Shown: positions 40,647 to 49,729, counted from the first letter of the stretch. The stretch is DNA of 64,000 bases from Acidimicrobiales bacterium (GCA_029577135.1 JARQPW010000004.1:29706-93705); one strand, 5' to 3'. A program made the numbers and translations. Notes: generated by a model from the letters alone, not told the origin.

Positions 40647-41414
40647 TCAGGCTCCGATGGCGTGGTAGCCGCCGTCGACGTGGATCATCTCGCCGGTCGT
40701 CGCCGGGAACCAGTCGGACATGAGTGCCACGCACGCCTTCGCCACGGGCTCACCGTCGTTGACGTCCCAGCCCAGCGGCGCCCGGGAGCCCCAGGCGTCC
40801 TCGAACGCAGCGAAGCCGGGGATGCTCTTGGCGGCCAGCGTGCGGACGGGTCCGGCGGCGACCATGTTGACCCGGATGCCGTCGCCGCCGAGTGTGCGGG
40901 CCAGGTAGCGCGACGCCGACTCGAGGGCCGCCTTCGCCACGCCCATCCAGTTGTAGGCCGGCCAGGCGAAGCGGGCGTCGAAGTCGAGGCCCACGATCGA
41001 GCCGCCGTCGGTCATCAGGGGCGCCACCACCTCGGCCACCGTCTTGAGCGAATAGGCCGAGATCTCGATTGCGACCGACACGTCCTCCCACTGGGCGGCC
41101 ATGAAGTCCTCGCCGAGACACACCTCGGGGGCAAAGCCGATGGCGTGGAGCGCCCCGTCAACCCGACCCCACTTGGCAGCCAGGTGGTCGCGGACGGCAG
41201 CGGCCTGCTCGGCAGAGGTCACGTCGAACTCGAGCACCTCGGCCTCCTCGGGGAGCTTGCGAGCGGTGCGCTCCGTGAGGCGCATGCCCCGGCCGGCGCC
41301 GGTCAGGATGATCTCAGCGCCCTCCTTCTGGGCCAGCTTCGCCACGGAGAAGGCCAGCGAGGCGTCGGTGAGGACGCCGGTGATCAGCAGTCGCTTCCCG
41401 TCGAGGATCCCCAC
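40647..41414 (-). CDS. fabI: Enoyl-[acyl-carrier-protein] reductase (FabI/InhA-like)
   Basis: This 255 aa SDR enzyme performs the last reduction in each fatty-acid elongation cycle with NADH. It shows the FabI-type start MGILDGKRLLITGVLTDASLAFSVAKLAQKEGAEI (in place of TGxxxGxG), LHAIGFAPEVCLG, and the catalytic Tyr-x6-Lys in WPAYNWMGVAKAALES. The substrate loop GPVRTLAAKSIPGFAAFEDAW and final HVDGGYHAIGA are close to mycobacterial InhA. The GTG start has AAGGAG 6 nt upstream, so this gene uses an ordinary leader. It stands alone; no mabA/fabG partner is adjacent. Confidence 0.94.
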   Translation of the reverse strand: MGILDGKRLLITGVLTDASLAFSVAKLAQKEGAEIILTGAGRGMRLTERTARKLPEEAEVLEFDVTSAEQAAAVRDHLAAKWGRVDGALHAIGFAPEVCLGEDFMAAQWEDVSVAIEISAYSLKTVAEVVAPLMTDGGSIVGLDFDARFAWPAYNWMGVAKAALESASRYLARTLGGDGIRVNMVAAGPVRTLAAKSIPGFAAFEDAWGSRAPLGWDVNDGEPVAKACVALMSDWFPATTGEMIHVDGGYHAIGA

Positions 41415-41535
41415 GACGCACTCCTTGGATCGGTCGGGCGGGCACCGGACGGCGCCGCTGTCGTCCCGGCACCGTACCGCCCGACCGCATCACGCAAGGC
41501 GAACTCGGCTCCTGAGGGCCGGTCAGGGGCGTCGG

Positions 41536-41541
41536 TATGCT
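41536..41541 (+). promoter_or_regulatory. -10 hexamer TATGCT for the SpeE-like membrane protein
   Basis: TATGCT is 7 nt before ATG 41549. The ATG at 41537 falls inside the hexamer and so is unlikely to be used. Confidence 0.5.
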
Positions 41542-41548
41542 CCGGCCG

Positions 41549-43540
41549 ATGAGCGCACCGGCAACCTCCGTCGCCAGCACGCGCACCCGCCTGGCGCTTT
41601 CGGCGTTCGTCCTCCTGTTCGTCGAACTGGCCCTGATCCGCTGGCTGGGCGCCAACATCATCTACCTCGCCTACTTCTCGAACTTCGTGCTCGTGGGCAG
41701 TTTCCTCGGCATCGGCCTCGGCTTCCTGTGGGCGAGCCGCTCGGAGAGGTCCCTGTTCCCGTGGGCAGCGGTCGCCCTCGCCGTGTTCGTGGCAATGGTC
41801 CGGTTCTTCGACGTCAACATCGAGGTCGGTGGCTCGAGCCTGATCTTCTTCGCCGACCAGCGGCCGGTCGGCCCGCCCCGCTGGCTGATACTCCCGATCG
41901 TGTTCACCGCCGTCGCCCTGTGCGTGGCGGCGATCGCCGACGGCCTCGCCCGAAACTTCCGGCGCCTGGCCCCACTCGACGCCTACCGCTGGGACCTGGT
42001 CGGCTCGATCCTCGGCGTGGTCGGCTTCTCGGCACTCGCCTTCCTCGGCTCCCCGCCGGTGGTCTGGGGCGTCATCGTCGGATCCCTGTTGCTGGGCCTG
42101 GCCTGGAACCACGGCGTGTCGGCACGTCGCTGGGGGGCGGCATCGCTGCTCCTGCTGCTGGCTGTCCTGGGCGTCGAGTCGTTCGGCGGCTCGCAGGCCT
42201 GGTCGCCGTACTACGCCCTCTCGTGGGACGAGCACGAGGAGGGCGGGATCGTCATGCGCATCAACGACGTAGCCACCTGGGACCAGCACCCGAAGCACGA
42301 GGCGGCCATGTACGACTTCGTCTACGACTTCCGGACCGCAGAAGGGGTGGGCGACGTGCTCATCATCGGCGCAGGCTCCGGCAACGACGTGTCGGTCGCC
42401 CTCGGCCACGGCGCCGAACGGGTCGACGCCGTCGAGATCGACCCGGTCATCCTCGACGTGGCCAGGACCCACCACCCGAAGCAGCCGTACGCCGACGACC
42501 GGGTCAACGTGCACATCGACGACGGTCGTGCCTTCCTGGAGCGGACCGACCGCCAGTGGGACCTCATCCTGCTGGCACTCCCGGACTCGCTCACGGTCAT
42601 TTTGGGCCAGGGCTCGATCCGCCTGGAGAGCTACCTCTTCACCGAGGAGGCCGTCGCCGCCTACAGAGACCACCTCGCCCCCGGCGGCGTCTTCGGGATG
42701 TACAACTTCATGCGCGAGGCGTGGCTGGTCGACCGCTACGCCGCCACGCTGGCCGACGCCTTCGGGGCTGCGCCCTGCGTCGTCGACCCGCAGGCCAACC
42801 TGCTCACGGTGCTCGCCGTCTCCGAGAACCCGACTGCGCTGCACTGCGACGGGGACGACCGGTGGGTGGCTTCCACCGACGACCCCGTACCGGTGTCCGA
42901 CGACCGACCCTTCCCGTACCTGCGAACGCCGCACGTCCCGCGCTTCTACCTGATGGCGATCGCCCTCGTCCTGGGCGCCTCCGTCCTGGCCGTGCGTGCC
43001 GCCGCCGGCCCGATGCGTGGGCTCCTCCGCCAGTCGGACGTGTTCTTCATGGGGTTGGCGTTCCTGCTGCTCGAGACCAAGAACGTCGTTGAGTTCGCCC
43101 TGCTGTTCGGCACCACCTGGTTCGTGAACGCTCTCGTGTTCGTGTCGGTGCTGGTGTCCGTCCTGGCCGCGGTCGAGGTCAGCCGACGGGTGCGGTTCCG
43201 GCGACCCGAATGGCTCTACGCCGTTCTGGCCGCAGCGCTGGCCCTGAACTGGATCGTGCCGACCGAGTGGCTGCTCACCCTTGCGCCTGGTGCGCGCCTC
43301 GCCGTGGCGGGCGGTGTGGCGTTCCTCCCGATCTTCACGGCCAACCTGATCTTCGCCGACCGCTTCCGCGACGAGGACGAGTCGACCGTGGCCTTCGGAG
43401 CCAACCTGCTCGGCGCCGTCGTGGGGGGCGTGCTCGAGTACGCGGCGCTCCTCACGGGATACCGGGGTCTGCTGTTCATCGTTGCCGCCGCCTACGCACT
43501 CGCCCTGCTGACGGGACACCGCCACCTCCGCCCGGCGTAG
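41549..43540 (+). CDS. Membrane protein with spermidine-synthase-like methyltransferase domain (paralogue 1)
   Basis: This is a 663 aa fusion. N-terminal membrane helices (LALSAFVLLFVELALIRWLGANIIYLAYFSNFVLVGSFLGIGLGFLW and others, to about residue 220) are followed by a SAM-fold domain: VLIIGAGSGNDVSVALGHGAERVDAVEIDPVILDVA, VHIDDGRAFL, DLILLALPDSLTVI, ESYLFTEEAVAAYRDHLAPGGVF. More helices run from about 470 to the end. It resembles multi-pass spermidine-synthase-like proteins of bacteria whose substrate is unknown; polyamine activity is not assured since aminopropyl-donor residues cannot be verified. A second copy of this architecture lies at 58.9 kb. Confidence 0.85.
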   Translation: MSAPATSVASTRTRLALSAFVLLFVELALIRWLGANIIYLAYFSNFVLVGSFLGIGLGFLWASRSERSLFPWAAVALAVFVAMVRFFDVNIEVGGSSLIFFADQRPVGPPRWLILPIVFTAVALCVAAIADGLARNFRRLAPLDAYRWDLVGSILGVVGFSALAFLGSPPVVWGVIVGSLLLGLAWNHGVSARRWGAASLLLLLAVLGVESFGGSQAWSPYYALSWDEHEEGGIVMRINDVATWDQHPKHEAAMYDFVYDFRTAEGVGDVLIIGAGSGNDVSVALGHGAERVDAVEIDPVILDVARTHHPKQPYADDRVNVHIDDGRAFLERTDRQWDLILLALPDSLTVILGQGSIRLESYLFTEEAVAAYRDHLAPGGVFGMYNFMREAWLVDRYAATLADAFGAAPCVVDPQANLLTVLAVSENPTALHCDGDDRWVASTDDPVPVSDDRPFPYLRTPHVPRFYLMAIALVLGASVLAVRAAAGPMRGLLRQSDVFFMGLAFLLLETKNVVEFALLFGTTWFVNALVFVSVLVSVLAAVEVSRRVRFRRPEWLYAVLAAALALNWIVPTEWLLTLAPGARLAVAGGVAFLPIFTANLIFADRFRDEDESTVAFGANLLGAVVGGVLEYAALLTGYRGLLFIVAAAYALALLTGHRHLRPA

Positions 43541-43596
43541 GACGCCGACCCCTGTGCAGGACGAAACCCATGGGCAGCGCCCGACGTGGCTGTCGG

Positions 43597-43602
43597 TAGC
43601 CT
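43597..43602 (+). promoter_or_regulatory. -10 hexamer TAGCCT for thrS
   Basis: TAGCCT is 8 nt before ATG 43611, which also marks the start of the TGS domain. No T-box-like leader is possible with this start. Confidence 0.5.
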
Positions 43603-43610
43603 CGGGGGCC

Positions 43611-45578
43611 ATGGCCGACATCAACGTCACCCTCCCGGACGGCTCCACGCGCACGCTGTCGTCCGGGGCGACCGCCGCAGACCTGGCCGCCGACATCGGG
43701 TCGGGCCTCGCCAGGGACGCCATCGCCGCAGTCGTCGACGGTGAGGAGCGCGACCTGGTCGTAGCGCTCGCCGACGGCGCCACGGTCGAGATCGTCACGC
43801 CCGGTTCCGAGCGGGGCCTCGAGACGCTTCGGCACTCGACCGCCCACGTGCTCGCCCAGGCGGTGCTCGGCCTCTGGCCGGGCGCCACGTTCGCCATCGG
43901 GCCACCGATCGAACACGGCTTCTACTACGACTTCGAACTGCCCGACGGCGCCACCTTCGGCCCTGAGGACCTCGAGGCCATCGACGCCAGGATGCGCGAG
44001 ATCGTGGCCGCCGACCAGGCCTTCCAGCGGGGAGAGGCCAGTGCCGAAGAGGCCCTCGAGATCTTCGCCGACCACGCCTACAAGCGCGAGATCATCGAGA
44101 AGGTCACCTCGGGCGAGGCCGCCGGCGAACTGGCCGACGAGGCCGGAGCCGAGGGGGCGGTCAGCTTCTACCGAAACGGCGACGACTTCGTGGACCTCTG
44201 CCGCGGCCCCCACGTGCCCTCAACGGGCCGGCTCGGCCACTTCGCCCTCCAGAAGGTGGCGGGCGCCTACTGGCGGGGTGACGAGCGCCGGCCGATGCTC
44301 CAGCGCATCTACGGCACCGCCTGGTCCAGTGCCAAGGAACTCAAAGGCCACCTGCACCTTTTCGCCGAGGCCGAGAAGCGCGACCACCGCCGCCTCGCCG
44401 CCGAGTTGGACCTGGTCTCCTGGCCAGAGGTGCTCGGGCCCGGCCTGGCCGTCTGGCACCCCAGGGGGGCCATGGTCCGCAAGCTGATCGAGGACTACAG
44501 CCGGAGCCGGCACGAGGCCGGTGGTTACGACTTCGTCTTCAGCCCGCACATCGGCAAGTCGGTGTTGTGGGAGACCAGCGGACACCTCGACTTCTACGCC
44601 GACAGCATGTATCCGCCGATGGAGATGGACGGGGCCTCGTACTACCCGAAGCCCATGAACTGCCCGTTCCACGTCACCATCTTCCAGAGCGGCCAGCGCA
44701 GCTACCGCGACCTGCCCAAGCGGTACTTCGAGCTCGGCGCCGTCTACCGCTACGAATTGTCCGGCGCCCTGCACGGCCTGCTCCGCAGTCGGGGCTTCAC
44801 CCAGGACGACGCCCACATCTTCTGCACCCGCGAGCAGGTGCCCGAAGAACTGGCCTCGCTGCTCGACTTCACCCTCTCGGTGCTCAAGGCCTTCGGGTTC
44901 GACGTCTTCCAGGCCAGGCTCTCGACCCGTCCGGACGAGAAGGCGGTGGGCGATGTGGAGCTCTGGGACCTGGCCACCGACGGCCTGAGGTCGGCGCTCG
45001 AGTCGGCCGGCCTGTCCTATGTGGTCGAGGAGGGCGGCGGTGCCTTCTACGGCCCCAAGATCGACGTCGACGTCACCGACGCCATCGGCCGCCCGTGGCA
45101 GCTTTCCACGCTGCAGCTCGACTTCAACCTGCCAGAGCGCTTCGGCCTCGAATACATAGGCGCCGACGGCGGACGCCATCGTCCCGTGATGATCCACCGG
45201 GCGCTCATGGGCTCGATCGAGCGCTTCTTCGGCGTGCTCCTCGAGCACTACGCCGGCGCCTTCCCGGCGTGGCTGGCACCCGAACAGGTTCGGGTGCTTC
45301 CCGTCGCCGACGTGCACCAGGACTACGCCGATCAGGTGCAGGCCCGGCTCGTCGCCGAGGGCTTCCGGGCCACGGTCGACCCGGCTGACGATCCGCTCGG
45401 CAAGCGGGTTCGCTCCGCCAAGACCGCCAAGGTGCCACACGTCCTCGTCGTCGGGGACGACGACGTCGCCAATGACACGGTCGGCGACAACGCCCGGGGT
45501 TCCGAGAAGCCCGAACGCGACCTTCCACTCGACGAGTTCGTCGACCGCCTGGCCGCACTGGTCGCGGAACGCCGGTGA
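43611..45578 (+). CDS. thrS: Threonine--tRNA ligase
   Basis: This is a 655 aa class II aminoacyl-tRNA synthetase. It has an N-terminal TGS domain (INVTLPDGSTRTLSSGATAADLAADIG) and an editing domain with HSTAHVLAQAVLGLWPG and FYYDFELPDGATF. The catalytic core has MNCPFHVTIFQSGQRSYRDLPKRYFELGAVYRYE (zinc Cys and motif 2), RGFTQDDAHIFCT and motif 3 PVMIHRALMGSIERFFGVLLEHYAGAFPAWLAPEQVRVLPV leading into the anticodon-binding domain. The length is complete. The start is chosen at 43611 because the TGS domain and the TAGCCT hexamer agree on it. It overlaps the HIT gene by GTGA. Confidence 0.96.
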   Translation: MADINVTLPDGSTRTLSSGATAADLAADIGSGLARDAIAAVVDGEERDLVVALADGATVEIVTPGSERGLETLRHSTAHVLAQAVLGLWPGATFAIGPPIEHGFYYDFELPDGATFGPEDLEAIDARMREIVAADQAFQRGEASAEEALEIFADHAYKREIIEKVTSGEAAGELADEAGAEGAVSFYRNGDDFVDLCRGPHVPSTGRLGHFALQKVAGAYWRGDERRPMLQRIYGTAWSSAKELKGHLHLFAEAEKRDHRRLAAELDLVSWPEVLGPGLAVWHPRGAMVRKLIEDYSRSRHEAGGYDFVFSPHIGKSVLWETSGHLDFYADSMYPPMEMDGASYYPKPMNCPFHVTIFQSGQRSYRDLPKRYFELGAVYRYELSGALHGLLRSRGFTQDDAHIFCTREQVPEELASLLDFTLSVLKAFGFDVFQARLSTRPDEKAVGDVELWDLATDGLRSALESAGLSYVVEEGGGAFYGPKIDVDVTDAIGRPWQLSTLQLDFNLPERFGLEYIGADGGRHRPVMIHRALMGSIERFFGVLLEHYAGAFPAWLAPEQVRVLPVADVHQDYADQVQARLVAEGFRATVDPADDPLGKRVRSAKTAKVPHVLVVGDDDVANDTVGDNARGSEKPERDLPLDEFVDRLAALVAERR

Positions 45579-46102
45579 GCCGTCTCGACCACCTCTGGGC
45601 CGGTTGGCGCCAGGCCTATCTGGACGGCACCGGCGAGGATGGACGTCTCCTCGGCTCGCTCGACATCCCCGAGGGCGGCTCGTTGTTCAGCGCCGTCGAG
45701 CAGAGCGGCCTCCCCGACGAGGAGTCGTTCGTCCTCCACCGGGGCAGGACAGCCTTCGCAATGCTCAACATCTACCCCTACACGTCGGGCCACACGATGG
45801 TCATGCCGAAGCGGCCCGTCGGGTCGCTCGCCGACCTGACCGACGACGAACACGCCGAACTCTGGTCGATGGTCCGGGATGCGGTCGCCGCCATCGAGGC
45901 CGCCTACCTGCCGGGCGGTGTCAACGTGGGCCTCAACCAGGGGCGGGCCGCCGGTGCCGGCATCCCCGAGCACCTCCACGTGCACTGCGTGGCGCGCTGG
46001 ACGGGGGACACCAACTTCATGACCGCCACGGCAGGTGTGCGCGTGCTGCCCGAGGCACTGGCAGAGAGTTGGTCGAAGTTGCGGGAACACTGGCCGGCCT
46101 GA
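45575..46102 (+). CDS. HIT family protein (Ap4A phosphorylase/hydrolase-like)
   Basis: This is a 175 aa histidine-triad nucleotide-binding protein: FAMLNIYPYTSGHTMVMPKRPVGSLADLTDDE and the triad EHLHVHCVARWTGDTNFMT (HxHxH near residue 140). The N-terminal WRQAYLDG type and length match actinobacterial HIT proteins that cleave or phosphorolyse Ap4A or remove AMP from adducts. It is translationally coupled to thrS (4 bp overlap). Aminoacyl-tRNA synthetases produce Ap4A and aminoacyl-AMP, so the pairing makes functional sense. It is followed by the separately signalled lipoprotein gene. Confidence 0.9.
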   Translation: MSRLDHLWAGWRQAYLDGTGEDGRLLGSLDIPEGGSLFSAVEQSGLPDEESFVLHRGRTAFAMLNIYPYTSGHTMVMPKRPVGSLADLTDDEHAELWSMVRDAVAAIEAAYLPGGVNVGLNQGRAAGAGIPEHLHVHCVARWTGDTNFMTATAGVRVLPEALAESWSKLREHWPA

Positions 46103-46133
46103 CGCCGACTCCCCCGTGTGGGAGGATCCGGAC

Positions 46134-47783
46134 ATGCGGCGGGCTCTGATCCTCGTCCCTATCCTCGTGGTGGCGTTCGTCGCTGCGGCATGCGGGTCCG
46201 ATCAGCCGGAACAGGTCGTCGACAACGTCGAGTACGTCTCGACAACGAGTACTACGACGAGTACTACGACGGCTGCGTCCACGACATCCACGACGACGCT
46301 TGCGCTCACGCCCACGACATCCACGACGACGCTTGCGCTCACGCCCACGACATCCACGACGACGCTTGCGCTCACGCCCACGACTGCGTCCACCACGACG
46401 ACCGCCGAGGCGGCCCCGGTCGGAGCCCTGAAGTGGCGACCCTGTGGCGACGGGATCGAGTGCGCCACACTCGAGGTACCGATGGTCCACGACGACCCGT
46501 CACAGGGGACCATCCGGATCGCCCTCAACCGCTTTGCGGCCGCCCCGGAAGGTCGGATCGGCATCCTGCTGGTGAACCCCGGCGGGCCGGGCGGCTCCGG
46601 CGTCGAACTCGTGGAGGACATGGGTTGGCTCCTCGGCATCTTCCTTCCCGGCTTCGACGTGATCGGCTTCGACCCGCGAGGCGTCGGCAACAGCACCCGT
46701 GTGTCCTGCATCGACGACCTGGACGACCAGGTATTCGTCCTGGAGGACGGCGAGGACCCGACGGCGCTGTTCGAGTGGACAGAGGCCGTCTGGGCGGCGT
46801 GTCTCCAGAAGTCCGGGGACCTGGCGCTCCATGTCGGCACCAACAACGTGGCCCGCGACATGGACCTGATCCGCGAGGCGCTCGGCGAGGAGCAGATCTC
46901 CTTCCTCGGCTACTCGTACGGCTCGCGCATCGGTGCGGTCTACGCCGCCCTGTTCCCGGACCGGGTGCGGGCCATGGTGCTCGACGGCCCGGTCGACCCG
47001 GAGGACCACATCAGCTCGGCCAGTTCGGTCCAGGGCGAGGGCTTCGAGGCGGCCTGGTCCGACTTCGCCGACTGGTGCGATGTCGACGCATCGTGCGGCC
47101 TGGAGGCGCACGGTGGCGCTGAGGTCGCCTTCTTTACAGCGGACGCCCTGCTCGCCGAGGGCGTCCTTCCAGCCGGCGAACGGGTGCTCACACGCGGCGA
47201 GTTCCAGCTGGGGGTCGCCATGGCCCTCTATTCGCCGTACACGTGGGAGGAGTTGGACCGGGCGTTCACCGAGGTGCTCGAGCAGGGGGAGGGGTGGATC
47301 TTCCAGTCGCTCACCGACATGATGATGGGTCGCCGGGACGACGGTACCTACGACGGCTCGCAGGACGTGAACTACCTGGTCAACTGTGCCGACGACCCGC
47401 TCCGTCCAAGCCAGGAGTCCCTCTTCGCCGCTGTCGACGCCGTAGCGGACACGTTCGAGCACTTCGGACCGGGCTTCCGGGCGATGGGCGGCTGCGGCAC
47501 CCTTCCGGAGGCGGTCGACCCGCTGCACGTGGCACCTGCAAACCTCGTTGTGCCGGTCCTGGTGATCGCCCTCGAGGGAGACCCGGCGACGCCGATGGCG
47601 TGGGCCCGTGGGCTCACCGACTCGATCGGTGACGCCGTGCTGATCACCTCCGACGGCGAGGGACACACCGCATTCCTCTCCAACTCCGAGTGTGTCACCG
47701 ACGTGGTCATCGCCTACCTCGTCGACCTGGTGGTCCCCGAAGACGGCTGGTCCTGCGTAGAGGGCGCGGACCTCTCCGGCTAG
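46134..47783 (+). CDS. Secreted alpha/beta-hydrolase lipoprotein (tripeptidyl-aminopeptidase-like)
   Basis: This is a 549 aa exported hydrolase. A signal peptide RRALILVPILVVAFVAAACGSD ends in a lipobox-like AAC (Cys about 22). A Thr/Ser/Pro/Leu-rich linker (residues about 35-95) contains three 11-residue repeats. The catalytic domain follows the SCO7095/TAP pattern: LLVNPGGPGGSGVELVED (oxyanion region), FDPRGVGNST, nucleophile GYSYGSRIGAVYAALFPDRV (GxSxG), Asp in VLVIALEGDPATPM and His in SDGEGHTAF. It probably cleaves N-terminal peptides or esters outside the cell. A GGAGGA Shine-Dalgarno precedes ATG 46134; the frame extends further upstream inside the HIT gene. Confidence 0.9.
   Translation: MRRALILVPILVVAFVAAACGSDQPEQVVDNVEYVSTTSTTTSTTTAASTTSTTTLALTPTTSTTTLALTPTTSTTTLALTPTTASTTTTAEAAPVGALKWRPCGDGIECATLEVPMVHDDPSQGTIRIALNRFAAAPEGRIGILLVNPGGPGGSGVELVEDMGWLLGIFLPGFDVIGFDPRGVGNSTRVSCIDDLDDQVFVLEDGEDPTALFEWTEAVWAACLQKSGDLALHVGTNNVARDMDLIREALGEEQISFLGYSYGSRIGAVYAALFPDRVRAMVLDGPVDPEDHISSASSVQGEGFEAAWSDFADWCDVDASCGLEAHGGAEVAFFTADALLAEGVLPAGERVLTRGEFQLGVAMALYSPYTWEELDRAFTEVLEQGEGWIFQSLTDMMMGRRDDGTYDGSQDVNYLVNCADDPLRPSQESLFAAVDAVADTFEHFGPGFRAMGGCGTLPEAVDPLHVAPANLVVPVLVIALEGDPATPMAWARGLTDSIGDAVLITSDGEGHTAFLSNSECVTDVVIAYLVDLVVPEDGWSCVEGADLSG
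46281..46379 (+). repeat. Coding tandem repeat, 3 x 33 bp in the linker of the lipoprotein hydrolase
   Basis: Three 33-bp units are identical as written (46281-46313, 46314-46346, 46347-46379), encoding TTSTTTLALTP repeats in the linker between the lipid anchor and the catalytic domain. A partial fourth copy follows. Confidence 0.95.
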
Positions 47784-47786
47784 AAT
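47781..47786 (+). promoter_or_regulatory. -10 hexamer TAGAAT for the zinc permease gene
   Basis: TAGAAT includes the TAG stop of the hydrolase gene. Transcription would start near 47793, inside the adjacent Zur-like box, giving a leader of about 40 nt. The same hexamer serves the znuA-like gene. Confidence 0.5.
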
Positions 47787-47787
47787 C

Positions 47788-47800
47788 GAGACTCGTTCTC
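47788..47800. promoter_or_regulatory. Candidate Zur operator (GAGACTCGTTCTC)
   Basis: This 13-bp site fits GAGAMTSGTTCYC, shared with the znuA-like promoter at 50641-50653, and approximates the known actinobacterial Zur box core GAAAATGATTTTC. It lies directly after the -10 hexamer, where a bound repressor would block initiation. Confidence 0.55.
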
Positions 47801-47831
47801 ATTTACGAACCGGAGGGCTTGGGCCACCACC

Positions 47832-48698
47832 GTGGACTTCCTCACCGATCCCTGGACCTGGTGGATCGAACCGTTCACCACCAACGTGTTCATGCAACGC
47901 GCCCTGCTGGCCGGCCTGCTCGCCGTTGTCGCCACGTCGGTCGTCGGGACCTGGGTTGTGCTGCGGGGCATGACGTTCCTCGGCGACGCCCTCGCACACG
48001 GGGTGCTGCCCGGCATCGCCCTCGCCGTGGTCATCGGAGTGAGCCCCACGCTCGGAGCCCTGGTCGCCGCTGCAGTGATGGTGGGCGGGGTCCACGTGGT
48101 GCGCCGGCACTCGCCACTTCCCGAGGACGCCTCGATCGGCCTCCTGTTCGTCGGCATGCTGGCGCTGGCGGTCGTGATCGTGTCGGCGGGGGCGGCGGCG
48201 GACGCCGGCGACCTCCACCGGGTGTTGTTCGGCTCGGTCACCGGCCTCGAGCCCGCCGACCTCTGGCGCCAGGCGATCGCCGCGGCGATCACCGTCGGCG
48301 GGGCCGCCGCATTCCACCGGGCGTTCCTGGTGCTCACCTTCGACGAGACCCAGGCGGAACTCATCGGGCTGCGCCCTCGGCTCACCCACCTCATCCTCAT
48401 GGGGCTGGTGGCGATGTCGGTCGTGGCGTCGTTCGAAGCGGTCGGCAGCCTCCTCGTCTTCGCCTTCCTGGTGGCGCCGCCGGCAACGGCGGTCCTCGTG
48501 GCGCGGCGCATCCCGCTCGTGATGGCGACGGCGGTCGGTGTGGGATCCGTCGCCGTCGTGGTCGGTGCCCTTGTCAGCTACCACCACGACACGGCGGCGG
48601 GCGCCACGATGGCGCTGGTCGCCGTGCTGATCTGCTTCGCCGTGATGGGAGTGCAGGGCCTCCGGAGCCTCCGGGCCGCGCCTCAGCCGGCGAGGTGA
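47832..48698 (+). CDS. znuB: Metal ABC transporter permease (zinc/manganese type, ZnuB-like)
   Basis: This is a 288 aa ABC-3 family membrane permease with about seven to eight helices. It opens WWIEPFTTNVFMQRALLAGLLAVVATSVVGTWVVLRGMTFLGDALAHGVLPGIALAVVIG, which holds the family motif around GDALAHGVLPG, and continues with LFVGMLALAVVIVSAG and FEAVGSLLVFAFLVAPPATAVLV, the conserved ABC-3 C-terminal motif. It would import zinc with a binding protein and an ATPase. The binding protein gene is 1 kb away on the opposite strand; no ATPase gene adjoins. The start is GTG 47832. A Zur-like box in the promoter suggests zinc repression. The 3' end overlaps the convergent reductase by 16 bp. Confidence 0.87.
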   Translation: MDFLTDPWTWWIEPFTTNVFMQRALLAGLLAVVATSVVGTWVVLRGMTFLGDALAHGVLPGIALAVVIGVSPTLGALVAAAVMVGGVHVVRRHSPLPEDASIGLLFVGMLALAVVIVSAGAAADAGDLHRVLFGSVTGLEPADLWRQAIAAAITVGGAAAFHRAFLVLTFDETQAELIGLRPRLTHLILMGLVAMSVVASFEAVGSLLVFAFLVAPPATAVLVARRIPLVMATAVGVGSVAVVVGALVSYHHDTAAGATMALVAVLICFAVMGVQGLRSLRAAPQPAR

Positions 48699-49729
48699 CC
48701 GGCGTGCCGGTCGGTGAAGTGGCCGTTGGCGTGCAGCCAGCGGATCGTGGTGCTCAGGGTCTCCTCGAGGGTGTGGCCGGGATAGCCGAACTCCGCCGCC
48801 GGTGACTGGTCGGCGGTCTCCCAGCCGCCCGAGCGCACCGATCCGGCGAACAGCCGACCGATCTCGGCGTTGAGGGGGAGCCTCCTCCTCAGCAGGCGGC
48901 CGGCCGCCTCGAAGACGTGGCCCAGCCCGAGCATCACCGGCGCCGGCGGGGAGAGATGCCGCAAGCTCCGGCCCGTCAACTCCGTGAACAGCCCCGTGAA
49001 GTCGCCCATTGCGACCATGTCGCCCGACACCAGGTAGCGGCGCGGCCCGCGCCCCGGTTCGAGGGCGCCGACGCACACCCGGGCGACGTCCCGGACGTCC
49101 ACCCAGCCCATCCGGATCTCCGCGGGGAAGGGCACGACCGAGCCGCGCAACAGGTCGCGCAGTGTCCCCATCGAGTCGCTCAGCTCCGGGCTCGGGTCAG
49201 AAGGCCCGATCACGCCACCCGGGTAGACGCAGGTCACCGGCGCGCCCTCGGCCTGGTGTCGTCGGGCGACCTGTTCGGCAGCGATCTTGCTGTCGGTATA
49301 GGGGCCGCACCCGGTGGAGAGGTCGTCGTCGGCCGACAGGTCGCTGCCACGTGGAGGCATGAACACACCGACGGTCGATACGTAGACCACCGGGTCGAGC
49401 CCGAGATCGCGGGCGGCGTCCAGGATGACCTCGGTGGCGGCGGGGTTGATGCGTCGCATCGAAGAGCCGTCCGTCGCCTTGAAGCTGAAGAGTGCCGCCA
49501 CGTGGAGGACTGCGTCGACGCCGTCGAGGCCGGCACGCAGCGCAGGGTGGTCGGTCAGGTCTGCGACGACGACGTCGATGGCGCTGTGGTCGACGCCGTG
49601 TAGGTCGAGCGCTGTCCGGGCCTTGTCGGGGTTGCGGACGAGCATGCGCACGCGGTGTCCAGCGGTGACGGCAAGGGCGACGCAGTGCGACCCGATGAAG
49701 CCCGTTCCGCCGGTGATGGCGACGTACAT
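48683..49729 (-). CDS. NAD(P)-dependent epimerase/reductase (extended SDR, dihydroflavonol-reductase-like)
   Basis: This is a 348 aa extended SDR: VAITGGTGFIGSHCVALAVTAGHRVRMLVRNPDKA (NADP-binding, Arg-rich following strand), VLHVAALFSF, catalytic YTDSK (YxxxK), VTCVYPGGVIGPSDPS and GWVDVRDVARVCVGAL. It resembles DFR/hopanoid-associated sugar epimerase-type reductases. The substrate is unknown, possibly a ketone or a lipid-linked sugar. It is inserted between the two zinc-transport genes on the minus strand. GGGAAGGGAG precedes ATG 49729 as a Shine-Dalgarno, so this transcript has a leader. Confidence 0.85.
   Translation of the reverse strand: MYVAITGGTGFIGSHCVALAVTAGHRVRMLVRNPDKARTALDLHGVDHSAIDVVVADLTDHPALRAGLDGVDAVLHVAALFSFKATDGSSMRRINPAATEVILDAARDLGLDPVVYVSTVGVFMPPRGSDLSADDDLSTGCGPYTDSKIAAEQVARRHQAEGAPVTCVYPGGVIGPSDPSPELSDSMGTLRDLLRGSVVPFPAEIRMGWVDVRDVARVCVGALEPGRGPRRYLVSGDMVAMGDFTGLFTELTGRSLRHLSPPAPVMLGLGHVFEAAGRLLRRRLPLNAEIGRLFAGSVRSGGWETADQSPAAEFGYPGHTLEETLSTTIRWLHANGHFTDRHAGHLAG

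Noticed and set aside
41384..43897. 837-codon minus-strand open frame
   Set aside because: It is antisense to the SpeE-like membrane protein and rich in E, H, Q, R and V without motifs. It is a shadow of the real gene.
46134..46500. Tandem repeats at 46.3 kb and 63.9 kb as CRISPR arrays
   Set aside because: Units are directly adjacent with no unique spacers and keep reading frame, so they are coding repeats.
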